Shown one piece after another: positions 11,501-21,796 of a DNA stretch of 64,000 bases. Every line of letters begins with the position of its first letter. Within the stretch, counting starts at the first letter, position 1. This DNA is from Mytilus trossulus (lineage: Eukaryota; Mollusca; Bivalvia; Mytilida; Mytilidae), in NCBI RefSeq assembly GCF_036588685.1, contig NC_086380.1, forward strand, positions 67,654,180 through 67,718,179, in the 5' to 3' direction. The position numbers and the translations under genes are program-made. The notes under the pieces are model-generated. The model had not been told where the DNA came from. It worked only from the letters and a program-made list of their open reading frames with translations, and searched no databases.

Positions 11501-12286
11501 TATCGATGGCGACACGACAAGGTCCTAAAACATCTAGCAGAAATCCTTGATATAGAGAGAAAAAAGAAGAGACCATCAAAAACAGAGGCAAAACAGATCA
11601 GATTCGTTAAAGAGGGAGATACTGGACATGCAACAAAGTCTCAACAGCACTTCATCTTGGACAAGGGCAGTGATTGGAACATGAGAGCTGACATTGGAAA
11701 GAAGCTTGTGTTTCCAGAATGCGTACAGACAACCCTACGCCCAGACATTGTAGTGTGGTCACAGCCGTCAAAGATGATAGTTGCAATAGAACTGACAGTT
11801 CCTTGGGAAGAGAGATGTGAAGAGGCATACCAGCGGAAGAAGGAAAAGTATACAGAGCTGATGACAACATGTAGAGAGAGAGGTTGGAAAGCATGGCTGT
11901 TCCCAGTAGAAGTAGGCTGCAGAGGTTTTCCTGCACAGTCAGTATGGAGGATGCTACAGGCAATGGGAATAGTTGGAAAAGCAAGAAAGACAGCAGTAAG
12001 ACAGCTAGGGGAAGCAGCAGAGCGTTCATCTTGCTGGTTATGGCATCGCCGAGATGATCTGAGCTGGAAGCCGAGTGCTGATGAGTAGAGGTTTGGCCAC
12101 CTCTACTGACCCGCCAACCGGAGGATGTAATGGTACAGGGTCGAAACATCTGGTGAAGGTTGGAACCATCTGAAGACATCAAAGCACCCGGCAGAGAGCG
12201 ACAGGGATTCAAATATGAAGAAAGATGAGCAGTCAAGAGAATATGACAGCAGAAAAGCAGAATACCATCATCTGTAAGTAATAATC
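8507..12286 (+). mobile_element. Full-length R2-like non-LTR retrotransposon
   Basis: The element consists of a ~285-bp GC-richer 5' leader, one long ORF (8792-12088) and a ~200-bp 3' UTR ending 'ctgtaagtaataatc', identical to the end of the truncated copy at 8506. It has no LTRs, a single ORF with an N-terminal zinc finger, a central RT and a C-terminal restriction-like endonuclease. That is the layout of the R2 superclade (R2, R4, NeSL, HERO, CRE). These elements integrate by target-primed reverse transcription. No flanking rDNA is seen, so this is not a classical 28S insertion. The intact ORF suggests a young, possibly active copy. Confidence 0.85.
8792..12088 (+). CDS. R2-superclade retrotransposon polyprotein (zinc finger, RT, restriction-like endonuclease)
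   Basis: The 1098-aa ORF encodes the protein that nicks target DNA and reverse-transcribes the element RNA in place. In order: a zinc finger near residues 15-36 (CHCGKIC...H...C); a basic, coiled-coil-prone stretch ~150-240; RT with SAPGYSGVPYKVYK (~310-325), motif A WLDLANAYGSVPH (~440), motif B GIVTGCTISPILF (~500) and motif C FMDD (~542; most LINEs have F/YADD); a thumb region with WLGVPPS; a CCHC knuckle CKLCGERGTMAHILSGC (~878-895); and the endonuclease with RPDIVVW (~982) and AIELTVPWEER (~998), the PD-(D/E)xK pattern. The lack of an apurinic endonuclease excludes Jockey, CR1 and RTE types. The first ATG after in-frame stops was taken as start. The exact clade (HERO, NeSL or R2) is not resolved. 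Confidence 0.85.
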   Translation: MVQTTLTGEKAEAKCHCGKICKNQRGLKIHQSRSGCSRGIVTEQRTDLSGETQENPSQDTNHSARNLSASVTFHDSSQSLNDEEPIAQQRQETSHQKERIAWPKMNSEAQWRNLNDDLGVILETSLQGCVERRIETLTTLVYNIGKERFGVEERKERSNIKQTPNRREQKIKQLRKELKDLNRRYKKSNEIEKLGIACITDNVREELRRTRRAEQLKNSNKKKAKNRANFIKNPYNYTKTLLGGERTGHLHCSKEEVEKYLHETHSDKERETPLGYCPRVEEEKQPTIEFETKEPTWKEVCEVVKKARTGSAPGYSGVPYKVYKKCPKILRKLWQLFRILWKKGTIPESWQKAEGCFVPKEKDSKDISQFRTISLLSVEGKIYFSVLANRMTKYMVENSYIDTSMQKGGIAGFSGCVEHTSVLSQLIHEAKTGKKNLAVVWLDLANAYGSVPHKLIEMAMDHYHIPEHIKKIVLTYFDGILLRFTVDNKTTAWQKLEKGIVTGCTISPILFIMGMNIIMKAAERETRGPKTDSGIFLPATRGFMDDLTVTTSSHIQARWILTALEEVVTWARMKFKPRKSRSMILKKGKITTKFQLKIQGDEIPTIVDNPIKCLGKWFDDTLKDNTSVKTVQTQVVEWLKKVDKSGLPGKFKAWIYQHGLLPRLTWLLMIYEMTATTVEAIERKINSHLRRWLGVPPSFTAIGLYSRSSQLQLPLTSTLEEYKVSKSRLVMTLRDSKDSKISEAGIQTRTGRKWSARTAVDQAESILHHKDIVGNTCTGRQGLGMTHFQQWSKATPKEKSSMVQSEIRTVEEEQRRAKAVELSRQGAWMKWNLPERKITWAELWRMEPFRISFMLRSVYDTLPSPSNLHQWGLIEEPSCKLCGERGTMAHILSGCKVALTQGRYRWRHDKVLKHLAEILDIERKKKRPSKTEAKQIRFVKEGDTGHATKSQQHFILDKGSDWNMRADIGKKLVFPECVQTTLRPDIVVWSQPSKMIVAIELTVPWEERCEEAYQRKKEKYTELMTTCRERGWKAWLFPVEVGCRGFPAQSVWRMLQAMGIVGKARKTAVRQLGEAAERSSCWLWHRRDDLSWKPSADE

Positions 12287-12387
12287 GAAACAAAGGTAAA
12301 TTCTTTTTAAAGATGTCATAAGCTGAAGATGTTCCACTAAAGAAACCATTTATTCATAACCTATCAATACCATCTCTGCACTCGATG

Positions 12388-12507
12388 AATGGAAAACAGC
12401 AGAAATTTGTCCACTTTTCAAGAAGGCTGATCATTCGATACTGGTAAACAACTGCTTATTATTCTTAACTTGCATTCTCTATAAGATGCTTGAACATTAT
12501 GCAAGAG
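12388..12507 (+). pseudogene. Fragment of a different LINE reverse transcriptase
   Basis: One frame reads a peptide with EWKTAEICPLFKKADHS and, further on, LTCILYKMLEHYARVY. This matches the 'W..A...PLFKKGD....YRP.SLT...K..E' fingers region of Jockey/RTE-type LINE RTs. The invariant YRPIS segment is damaged and no further RT motif follows. It is a short relic. Confidence 0.55.
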
Positions 12508-12521
12508 TATATATATATATA

Positions 12522-13325
12522 CTGACCGACTTGAGAAACGCAACACTAGATTATTTTTGTGTTATTTTTGAATGAATGTGTCCCCGTCAAAGGTGATGAC
12601 TGCATGTTACAAACTCCAAATTAATTGTCAGAAAGGTCAACAAATTCTGTCCGACATGTTTTGGGTTCTGTTTTACACCTTCTGGTTTTGCATTTGTTCA
12701 ACCCATTACTTGGTTTTGGCAATTATGCGGTTGGAACTTGAGGGCTTTAAAGGTTTTCCTTCAGTCAATTCTTTGGCAATTCAGTTGATGGGAAACATGT
12801 ATGGCTTGAATCTGTACTCAATGGCACTCGGCAATTTGATCAGCAGTTGACGTTGCGGTCGTAAACATGTCTGGCAAATGACGGTGCGTATTCAAATTCT
12901 GTTGACGTTTCATTGTCTCTAAACGTTTATCTGTTCATTGATGGCCAGAAACAAATCGTTGTCGGAAGGACGGTAAGACGAGTTTCTGAAGTCATACAGT
13001 ATGGTTACAGCACGTTTATGTTTTAATGTTTGCAGTTTTCTTAAGGGGTAATTCAGAACTTTGTTTCTCAGTCTTGGCAAAATGGAGATGCAACATTTTA
13101 AAACTGGTTTAAGTGAGGCAAAGGATTGAAAAAACTGTTTCACAAAGCAAAACAACTGAAAAAATCTTTCATGGGTCCAAAATTTCGCTTTAGGAAATTC
13201 GTGCCACTTAAAAAATTCGGTAAGTCAGAGATTGATTTTTTGTACGAAGAAAGAAGTATGATAAGCATGCAAAGTAGTTGTAAGAAAATCAACAAAATGA
13301 GTGTTGCGTTTCTAAAGACGTTCAG
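12522..13325. mobile_element. Mariner/Tc1-like element, non-autonomous or decayed (26-bp TIRs, TA target)
   Basis: The ends match over 26 bp with three mismatches (left CTGACCGACTTGAGAAACGC..., right its complement with CTGAACGTCTTTAG...) and are flanked by TA at 12520-12521 and 13326-13327. A TA target duplication and TIRs of this size fit Tc1/mariner. No transposase motif could be recognised in the ~800-bp interior. The left flank is a short TA run, so the TA duplication is only weak support. Confidence 0.6.
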
Positions 13326-13497
13326 TATTTACAAGTACGTCTCAATCAGTGACAACTCTACAACAAATGTCCGTATCACAATGATATATATTCACAATAT
13401 TGCATGTTACTTTTACAACTTATACAGGCAAATATTAAAGAAAGTCATTTAAAAACACATTAGTAACAGTAGGTGTTTTCCCTTTAGACCGATCGTT

Positions 13498-13765
13498 TTG
13501 GTGTGTTGGATTATTCAAAAGAAGATCGTTTTATATTCATTGAGCCGTTTCTATTATTCTTTGTGTATAAATATTATGATAACAATAGTTGTGATTTATT
13601 TAATTATTTTTCATGCCTTCATGCTATTAGAAAAATACAAAATTTATGTAATGTGCTATGGAAATATAATGTATATTCATGTATATTATGGAGAAGACGG
13701 AACTAAGTTGAAAAACTTGGGTCTAATCCATTTGTTTTGAACAATAAAATATGTTTAAACTAAAA
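13498..13765. other. No gene seen
   Basis: AT-rich sequence between the mariner-like element and the SINE pieces. Small open frames here have no recognisable motif. Confidence 0.3.
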
Positions 13766-13950
13766 CTACAACAGATGTATCCATCGGATCGCCATCAATG
13801 ATGGTGATACATGGCTGTGTACATAATGTATACAACTCGTCTAAACATCAACCCAGCAATATAAGATCTGTAAATTTGCTTTCGCAAGTGTTTGGTTCTT
13901 CCCTCGCCGAGATTCGAACCCATGCAATTGTGATATTGTGACACCAAATG
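13766..13950 (-). mobile_element. tRNA-derived SINE fragment (minus strand)
   Basis: Reverse-complement copy of the SINE unit seen at 20930-21790. It has a box-B-like segment at about 13910-13922, then the 'gaaagcaaatttacagatct' body and the 'gatggcgatccgatggatac' tail. Box A is missing because the copy stops head-to-head against a plus-strand fragment. Confidence 0.6.
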
Positions 13951-13954
13951 TAGA

Positions 13955-14032
13955 GCCCAGGTGGTCGTGTGGTCTAGCGGGACGGCTGCAGTGCAGGCGA
14001 TTTGGTGTCACGATATCACAGTAGCAAAGTGT
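13955..14032 (+). mobile_element. tRNA-derived SINE head fragment (plus strand)
   Basis: Contains 'gtggtcgtgtggtctagcgg' with an A box (tggtctagcgg), running to the 'cacgatatcacagtagcaa' segment where the homology ends, before box B. It is fused head-to-head to the minus-strand fragment. Confidence 0.6.
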
Positions 14033-14865
14033 AGGTAGATAGTGATTTTTTTATTGTCCTATACGTACATTAACTTTTAAACTTGGACATTCTCTCATTG
14101 CTATACTAAAAACATTTTTCTCAATGCAAAAAAAGCCAAATTCCAGATTAATATATTCAAGCGCTTGTAGTTGTTGATACTTCGACGGCCATTTTTCAAC
14201 TGACAAACCGACTTCCGGCGATCGATAATATAGTTTGAATATGCCTGCCGTGTGCAAAACGAAACACCTTCTCTAGTCCAAACCCAAATGCTCGGAAGAC
14301 CGTCTCGAGAGGTACACTTGGACTTTACATAACTGACTAAATATATAATATGAAATAAAAAATCAAGTTACTTTATAGTAAAATATAAATCCCTACTATA
14401 TACAATTTAGAATAACAATTCATTTGAAAATGAAATTTATTTCACTGTTGTCCAGTCTGATGCTTGGCTAGAAGTGACCAACAAGGGAAAATATTCCCAC
14501 TTAATATCAGTATCACGTGATTCATGTATGTATATACGTATACATAAGTACCCGTATCAAAAGTATTCACTATTATTTCTTATGCAGCAAAAATACTGCA
14601 ATCTGATTGGTTGACTTCCCCGGTGTAAATAACGCCACACCCTGGTTCACCCAGGGATAAATAAAATTTTGCCAAATTTAAAAATTAAAATGTAAAATTT
14701 TGCCAAGATAAAGAAAAAAAAAAAATAAGAAAATAAATAATAATAAGAAAATGCTAAAAAAAAATTTTTTTTTTTTTTTTTGTAAACTCAAAAGAACACA
14801 AAAAAATTCTGAATTTTTCCAAAATAAAGTAAAAAAAGTATTTGACAATGTACAGCAGCATGTAC
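14033..14865. other. No gene seen
   Basis: Non-coding AT-rich sequence with A/T homopolymer runs at 14713-14781. The small frames covering these runs are not genes. Confidence 0.35.
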
Positions 14866-16450
14866 ATCGTGTCAAGAGCATCATGCAGCTTCAAAGGTTG
14901 CCAGAGACCATAGTTGTGTTTAAATCTCCGAATACCAGACGCTTCCTTCCAATATACTGGAAATTACTCAAAATTCTCCAAAGCACAACGAAAAATACCA
15001 AATATTTTGTAAGAAACACGACATCCCTAGCTGTAGACGATGCTTTGTTGAAACGCATGATCAATACGGTGGGTTAAACGCGATAGATGACGTCATCCAA
15101 AATGTTAAGTCTTCAAATGCATTCTTAGACATTGAACAAATGCTTGTGGAGGTCTCGGAAAATCTACAGAGAATAAGAAAAGGTCGACAAGACAACATTC
15201 AAAGTCTGAAGGAGAACAAGATCAGAATTGAATTGGAAATTAAGGAGACACGCATGTTGATAAACGATCCCATCTCGATAAACTGCAGGAAAGTCTGATG
15301 AAAGTGCCGTTGAGGAAAGGGAAAACAAGAATATCAGCTGTTTAATATCATCCATACAAAAGAAAGAAAGGGAGATAATAGAATGCCAGACCAATTTAGA
15401 TAAAATAAAACAACATGCCTCAGACCTCCAGACGTTCTTGGATATAAAACACATCCAAAAAGATGTAACAAAAAACGAACAGATTATAGAATCCTTGTTG
15501 AAAGAAGACAAAACGAACAATGCTACCCTTTCTTTTGAAAAGGAAAACACTTTCGAAAATCTACCTACCGCTCTAAACAAGATGGGAACCATTATCTTAG
15601 ATACCAGGTCAAGTAATACAACACTAATAATACGGAAGAACAAACAAGCACAGATAATAGTGCCTACCACACATGTTCCTACCGTTGATGATCTTAAACT
15701 AACTTTAAGACAGACGATTAAAAACATTGGAGAAAATATTACTGATTGCTCCTTACTACCTGATGGCAGAATGATTTTTTCCTGCTATTTTAGTGGCCAA
15801 AAATAAATGTGATGAAAACTGACGGGTCGTTAGATTTTACTTTACAGACAGGATCGTATACATCTCATATACACTATATAGAGGACAGTCAAAAACTTGT
15901 TGTAACATCTGGCACTAACAAGTCAATCACGACAATAAATATGAAAGACAGAAAAACTGAAAAATTGATTCAATGCGGGTCATCGGTTTATGGAATAGTT
16001 CACAAAGATGGGAAATTGTTCTATAATGGATATACTCGTGGTTTATGTGTTCTAAACTTAGATGACGACTCTACTACACAGCTAGTAAGCACTCCCTTGT
16101 CTCAATGTAGCAGTATTGCAATATGGTCAGGTCAACTTTATTATCTAAACATTGATGGTGCAGTAACATGCTATGACCTTCAAGGGAAACTAAAATGGAA
16201 AATAGGACTTTCAGAATTTCTTTCACGTGGACGAGGTATAACAGTCGATAATCACGGACGTGTTTTTGTATTAGGCTTTCATTCTCACAATGTCGTTGTC
16301 ATTTCACCAGACGGGAACAAACAACAACAACTTCTGTCAGAGAAAGATGGTCTTCATGGGCCACAAGCTTTGTTCTTTGATCAAAAAAATAACAAGTTAC
16401 TTATTCCGAACCAAACACACGAGGCATTTCTTAATGATGTTTCAAATTGA
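14866..16450 (+). pseudogene. Decayed TRIM-like (B-box, coiled coil, propeller) gene
   Basis: Colinear with the intact gene at 51450-53132 from about its 33rd codon ('gagcatcatgcag') to its last codon, but broken. The first B-box half and start codon are gone. B-box 2 cysteine positions are mutated and the frame shifts several times before 15438. Another shift occurs at about 15798-15808, where two extra bases turn the continuous frame into a TAA. The longest remaining frames are 15438-15806 (coiled-coil tail and start of the propeller) and 15809-16450 (propeller, ending EAFLNDVSN). The paralogue at 51450 is clearly the closest of the window's copies. A processed or independently spliced function is unlikely. 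Confidence 0.8.
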
Positions 16451-17984
16451 CAAATTGGTACAATATACTCCTTGAAAAGGAACATAGGCATGCTTTTGAA
16501 GTCTGGTACATTCGAAATTTATACGCCCAGAATGTTATGTAACTTCACCTGATTTAGTCGAGATACATGTAAATCCTCTACTGCAATCATTATTTCATAT
16601 AAAATATTTTCTTTCTTTTACCTATCAAACTTACAAAGTATAAAGTAGCAGCAGTAAATAAATAAACATAATTAAAACAAAATGTGTTAGTTTGTTACTA
16701 TTTTAATTTGTTCTTTTGAGCTAGTACATTGTGGTTGGTATTACGATATACAGATAGTTTAATTCAACCTATCTAACTGGATATTGGTTGATTTAGTGTA
16801 CACCACATTGCTGAATAATCTAGGTGGGTTTATACTGATGAACACTATTACATTCAGACATGATTATGCAGGTGCTAATCCAGCTATTTTAAAGGGGGTT
16901 ATTTCAAGTGTTTGAATAGACTTTAATTGTTTTGCACATTGTTGAAGGTCAAATAGTTGCCTATATTTTCTAACATTTATTTCATTTGTTATATATTGAG
17001 TGCTGTCCATATCACATCCTCTTATTTAAGTACAGCTATTTGTAAGAACCAGGCAGGGTACCATATACATGTGATTTATAAGGGTTTCATATTTTATCTA
17101 TAAATGGCATAGAAGAAGCAGTCACTGAATACTGCTAAAAAAATAAATGTGAGTTGGCAAATACGAGTGGTTGCCATGGTCACGGACACTCTATTTTTTG
17201 GTTGTGAAGCATAGTAAATCTTTAAAAAATCAGGTTAATCACTACAATTCAGAGCCTGATTTAAATTAACTATCAACTTCAATTAAATGTTTAGATTTAG
17301 AAGGTGCAGATCTCTTCCATTGGTCTAAATTGATTCCAAAACTAAAGAAACGAAATTACATTTAACAACAATTGATTTTATTATTGTCAACCTTTCTACA
17401 TGATCTGGCTGTTCCTTTTTTTCATTCTTTATATGAAAACTATCCCTCCCATATAGACAAAAATGAAAATAAAAACAAGGGCCGTCTTTCCACTTAGAGC
17501 TATTAAGCTCTTTGATTGAAAATTGTTTTTAAATTGTGTTAATCTTGGTAATGTTTTGCTCTGTTTTGAAGATCAAGTGTTCTTCTAGTAATTAATATTA
17601 CGATGTAGATTATTTCAGCGCCTCCTATCGGATATTGATGTATTTAGAGTACTGAACATCGCTGAAAAACAATGTATTGTTATAATTCAAAATGCCTATA
17701 TACTGACATCTTAGCAAAACAAGGGTTGCGATCCAGTCTCTCTCTTTATCCCTTGGTAGATTAAGACAACATGTTTGATTACTAGGTTGCGTCATCATTA
17801 TTCTTGACTAATGGCAGCACTTAAACTCTTTTCAATGTAGATGTGTACACATGGTTAGTTTAGTGTTAACAAATGTCGTAAAGCAGGAACTGACAATTAT
17901 GATGACATTCTAACATTTGCTCGAGAAACTTCAATTAGTTAATTGATATCTTTAAAATAGTCACCAAATATCGTTCGACGTTTT
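16451..17984. other. 3' flank of the TRIM-like pseudogene; no gene seen
   Basis: Parts near 16770-16820 and 17600-17680 ('gcgcctcctatcggatattgatgtattta') resemble the 3' flank of the intact copy at 53470-53545. The gene was therefore duplicated with its flank, and the flank itself is duplicated here. 17715-17790 resembles 19885-19950. Confidence 0.4.
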
Positions 17985-18690
17985 ATGGGGTAAAGACTTG
18001 TTACGAGTGGCAATTGTTTATTTACCTTTTCTAATTTACACGTGATAAACTTAAAACAATCTTTTAATTGGATGCAGCCAGTAACACCTGCGACATATAG
18101 ACATCAATTCATCGTGTCTCCGAAATTCTATCTTAATCCACAAAGGATATAGAGTAGGGGGCTGGAACGTAACCTGTGGCTAGCGAAAATGATATAGTAA
18201 AAACGGATGGACGTTTTTTCATTTACCTCAATTGTTTCAAATGTTGTTATGTCAAGCTTTTTATAATTTGCTATAGTGAATGAGTTTCATCCATTGTTCA
18301 GTGCGTACGGTGACCCATAGTCACAATTTTTTATGTCACTGCACAGATATCTCATTGGCATTTGTACCACATCTTCTTATTTTAATGTTACTTTTTTATT
18401 CAAAGTTTTTTTGTGACGTGCTTCCTTCTCAATCTAATTGAGGGATTTCACGCTGTCATCTTGCTTCATACCATACCTAACTCCAGTAGGATCTTTAATC
18501 TTAAGTTCATTTCATGAGATGCAGGCACTTAATGAACTGTAGGTTATTGAATTAAATTATATATATAGCAGATAATGAAAATAAAGACCTTTACATATGT
18601 TTGTTCTCTTTGTACACAGAAGATTATGTATGAATTTTGCTGAATATCTTTCGTCTTTTTCTAGTCTGTCATTCGGTTCGAACTACTGTG
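17985..18690 (+). repeat. Left arm of a ~700-bp inverted duplication
   Basis: Imperfect reverse complement of 19385-20075. Matching landmarks are 'aaaagattg..aattgg' tracts, 'aatctaattgagggatttca', 'gaatttctatcttaatcc'-type blocks and 'attcggttcgaactact' at the inner end. About 700 bp separate the arms. No coding sequence. Confidence 0.65.
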
Positions 18691-19384
18691 CACAATATAT
18701 AACTTAGTGTTTTTATTGACAATTTGTTTCTATCCTGAATATGCATGAAATGTTTGTCACTGGAAGTAAAGAATTATACGATCATCAATACAAATTGTGA
18801 AATCGATCAATATTCTATTGAATATTGAATATTATACTTACAGAGACTAAACACATATATGTGCAGGAAAGATAAGGATATTTAAGCTTAACTTATTTGT
18901 TAGAATAACAATGGAGCACTAGTTCTGTTTTTATTTGTGAGCTTTTGTTGTAAATGTTTTGCATTGTTTATATCGTTTTTGTCTATCCAGATGTCTAGAG
19001 ATAAAAACACACTGATTTCAGTTAGATCTTTTGTTTTCTTTTACATGTATCTGTTAAAACCTACTGAGATATTAGTTTGATTACATACCAAAAAGACCAT
19101 TCTTTACTAAATCCCAAAACCTAGTCAAAAATGTTAAGGACTTAAGAAATTCAATCCATTGACGATGCAATTCTGAAAATAATCATTTACATCGTTTAAC
19201 ACACAAATATTGTCTTTTCTTAATTTTTTTTCTTTCTATTCCTACATTTTTTTCGCTTTTTATTCAGCACATTTTATCCATTATTTTCAAGACCCTGATA
19301 TATACCAAACTTATAGTGACAAATATTTCATGCATATTCTAGGGGAAAAATTGTCAATAAATTCACTAAATTCTGTTTTCTGCA
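18691..19384. other. Spacer of the inverted duplication; no gene seen
   Basis: AT-rich spacer between the two inverted arms. Nothing identified. Confidence 0.4.
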
Positions 19385-20075
19385 AAGTAGTTCGAACCGA
19401 ATGAAAAACTTGAAAATGAAAAATATATAGCACAATTTATACATAATCATCTGAGGACAAAGAGAATAATCATCAAAAGGGGTCTGTATTTTCATTATCT
19501 GTAATACATGTTATATTGATAATGTAGTCATTCAATCACTTAACCACTCAGTGATTGCTTGCAAGTGAACTTAAGATTAGAAGCTACTATAATTAGTTAT
19601 AGTAATAACATAACAGCGTGAAATCTCTCAATCAGACTGAAAAGAAAGCACGTCACAAAAACTTTGAATTAAAAAAGTAATGCTAAAATGAGAAGACTAA
19701 GTACATTTGACAATGCGATAACTATTAATTGACAGTAAAGTTTGCGACTTTGGGTGACCGTATGGCACTGAACAATAAGCTAAACCCATACCATATAGCA
19801 AATTATAAAAAGCCCGACATGACAAAATGTGAAACAATTGAAGTTAATGACAAAAAGTTTTTACTATAATATCATTTTCGCTAGCCAAGGGTTACGATCC
19901 AGTCCCCTTCTCTACATCTTTTGCGGATTAAGATAGAATTTCAGAGACATGATCAATTGATTTATATAGGTGTCAGTTGAATTTTTACTGTAAGTGACTG
20001 CATACAATTAAAAGATTTTTTAAAGATGATCACGTGCAAATGAGAAAAGGTAAATACACAATTGCCTCTTTTACC
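19385..20075 (-). repeat. Right arm of the ~700-bp inverted duplication
   Basis: Reverse-complement partner of 17985-18690, with indels and many substitutions. It begins at 'agttcgaaccgaatg' and extends past 'gatcacgtgcaaatgaga'. Divergence indicates an old event. Confidence 0.65.
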
Positions 20076-20439
20076 AAGTCGGAGTGACAGAAGAACGTAC
20101 AGAAATTCCCCCCGGTATGTATATGTTCGCGTCAACTCTTGCTCGTGGACAATATGAGGGACTGAATTAATAGTTATACCAACCATTAGGCGGTATAAGC
20201 TTAGCATTATTTTAAAATCATTTCTTATTTACTTCTGGCTATACTACTACTATATGTTTTGTTAGTGTGACTGCTTTAGAGGAATTAAATGTATCTCAAC
20301 TGAATCCGGTTTGTCACATAACACTTTGGAGGTATGAAGTCGAATGTAACAGACTTTAAAAGCATTTTCTTGTGTTTCTTTAAGTATCTTAGTATATTGT
20401 ACCAATTAATCACCTCAATACTTTATTCCAAAAGCAATG

Positions 20440-20445
<6 letters not shown>

Positions 20446-20486
<41 letters not shown>
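20446..20486. repeat. (TA)n microsatellite
   Basis: Uninterrupted TA dinucleotide run. Further TA runs occur inside the SINE units at 21378-21412 and 21776-21795. Confidence 0.95.
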
Positions 20487-20490
<4 letters not shown>

Positions 20491-20860
20491 TAACATGCAC
20501 ACGTATAAAAATTGCGGTTTTTATCCAACGCAATCATAGGTTTGAACGTAGTTTTCAATTTAGACTCGTATATATATTTTTATATATAGAATGGTCTAAA
20601 ACAGCACAAACAACATTTTCCGAAAGACCATAAAGTGAAAAAGTATATTTAAACAAAACGCATTTGACAAACAGGTCGAACAACTGATGTTCTTTAACCC
20701 TGCTGACTGCCATTGGCGATTGCCAAATAAAATTGATCACAAGATGAAACAAAATGGATCTTGATATAAATTTAATACTAAACAGAATTTTTTTTTGTTA
20801 ACCTGTGGCCACGATGTTGTGCAACAAACATACGGTGTCAATATTTCTTTAGTACACCAG
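20487..20860. other. No gene seen
   Basis: Non-coding sequence between the TA microsatellite and the SINE cluster. Confidence 0.35.
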
Positions 20861-21211
20861 CCAATGCGATATATATAAAAACTGACGTGGAAAGGTAACA
20901 CATGGCCACCGAATGGCTCTTTTTAGACAAGTTGTATATACATAATTTACACAGCCATGTATCACCATCATTGATGGCGATCCGATGGATACATCTGTTG
21001 TAGGGTTGTCACTGACTCAGACGTACTTATGAATATAATTATTTTCTGTGACTGTATCTTACATTAATTTGTATGATCCTTTACTATAGATAATTTAGCT
21101 GATCTGTAACAATAACATCTTCATGCCTTATATATCATGTACTGTAGTACACCGCTAGATTAAAACTGACGTGGAAAGGTAACACATGGCCACCGAAAGC
21201 TCTTTTTTTTT
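20861..21211 (+). mobile_element. SINE tail unit, first copy
   Basis: Carries 'gacgtggaaaggtaacacat', 'gatggcgatccgatggatac' and 'gtcactgactcagacgtact'. It is the tail or linker half of a repeat whose head starts at 21212. The same linker recurs at 21411-21640. Confidence 0.55.
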
Positions 21212-21375
21212 GAGAGCCCAGGTGGTCGTGTGGTCTAGCGGGACGGCTGCAGTGCAGGCGATTTGGTGTCACGATATCACAGTAGCAAGGGTTTGAATCC
21301 CGGCGAGGGAAGAACCAAAAATTTGCGAAAGCAAATTTACAGATCTAACATTGTTGGGTTGATGTTTAGACGAGT

Positions 21376-21410
<35 letters not shown>
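21212..21410 (+). mobile_element. tRNA-derived SINE head, copy 1
   Basis: It has an internal RNA polymerase III promoter: A box tggtctagcgg at 21231-21241 and B box gggtttgaatccc at 21289-21301. They are followed by a non-tRNA body ('gaaagcaaatttacagatct', 'gttgatgtttagacgagt') and a (TA)n run. The tRNA-like part cannot fold as a normal tRNA because the A-to-B spacing is stretched, so it is a SINE head and not a tRNA gene. Confidence 0.65.
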
Positions 21411-21415
<5 letters not shown>

Positions 21416-21640
21416 ATGGATATATCTGTTGTAGGGTTGTCACTGACTCAGACGTACTTATGAATATAAGTATTTTCTGTGACTGTATCTTACATTAATT
21501 TGTAGGATCCTTTACTATAGATAATTTAGCTGATCTGTAACAATAACATCTTCATGCCTTATATATCATGTACTGAAGTACGCCGCTAGATTAAAACTGA
21601 CGTGGAAAGGTAACACATGGCCAGCGAAAGCTCTTTTTTT
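21411..21640 (+). mobile_element. SINE tail unit, second copy
   Basis: Nearly identical to 20990-21211, from 'catctgttgtagggttgtca' analogues to the 'gctcttttttt' run. Together with the flanking heads it forms a tandem of roughly 400-bp units. Confidence 0.6.
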
Positions 21641-21795
21641 AAGAGCCAAGGTGGTCGTGTGGTCTAGCGGAACGATTTGGTGTCACGATATCACAGTAGC
21701 ATGGGTTCGAATCCCGGCGAGGGAAGAACCAAAATTTTACAGATCTAACATTGTTGGGTTGATGTTTAGACGAGTTATATATATATATATATATG
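21641..21795 (+). mobile_element. tRNA-derived SINE head, copy 2
   Basis: A box at 21660-21670 and an exact consensus B box (gggttcgaatccc) at 21703-21715. It lacks about 15 bp present between the boxes in copy 1, and ends in a (TA)n run. Confidence 0.65.
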
Positions 21796-21796
21796 T

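Noticed and set aside
7879..12293. Long minus-strand open frames opposite the R2-like ORF
   Set aside because: They are shadows of the purine-rich coding strand, with Leu/Ser-rich low-complexity products and no motif.
20334..20633. 99-codon frame with (YI)n
   Set aside because: Translation of the TA microsatellite.
21212..21310. Functional tRNA gene
   Set aside because: A and B boxes are present but spacing and stems do not give a cloverleaf, and the body is a repeated SINE.
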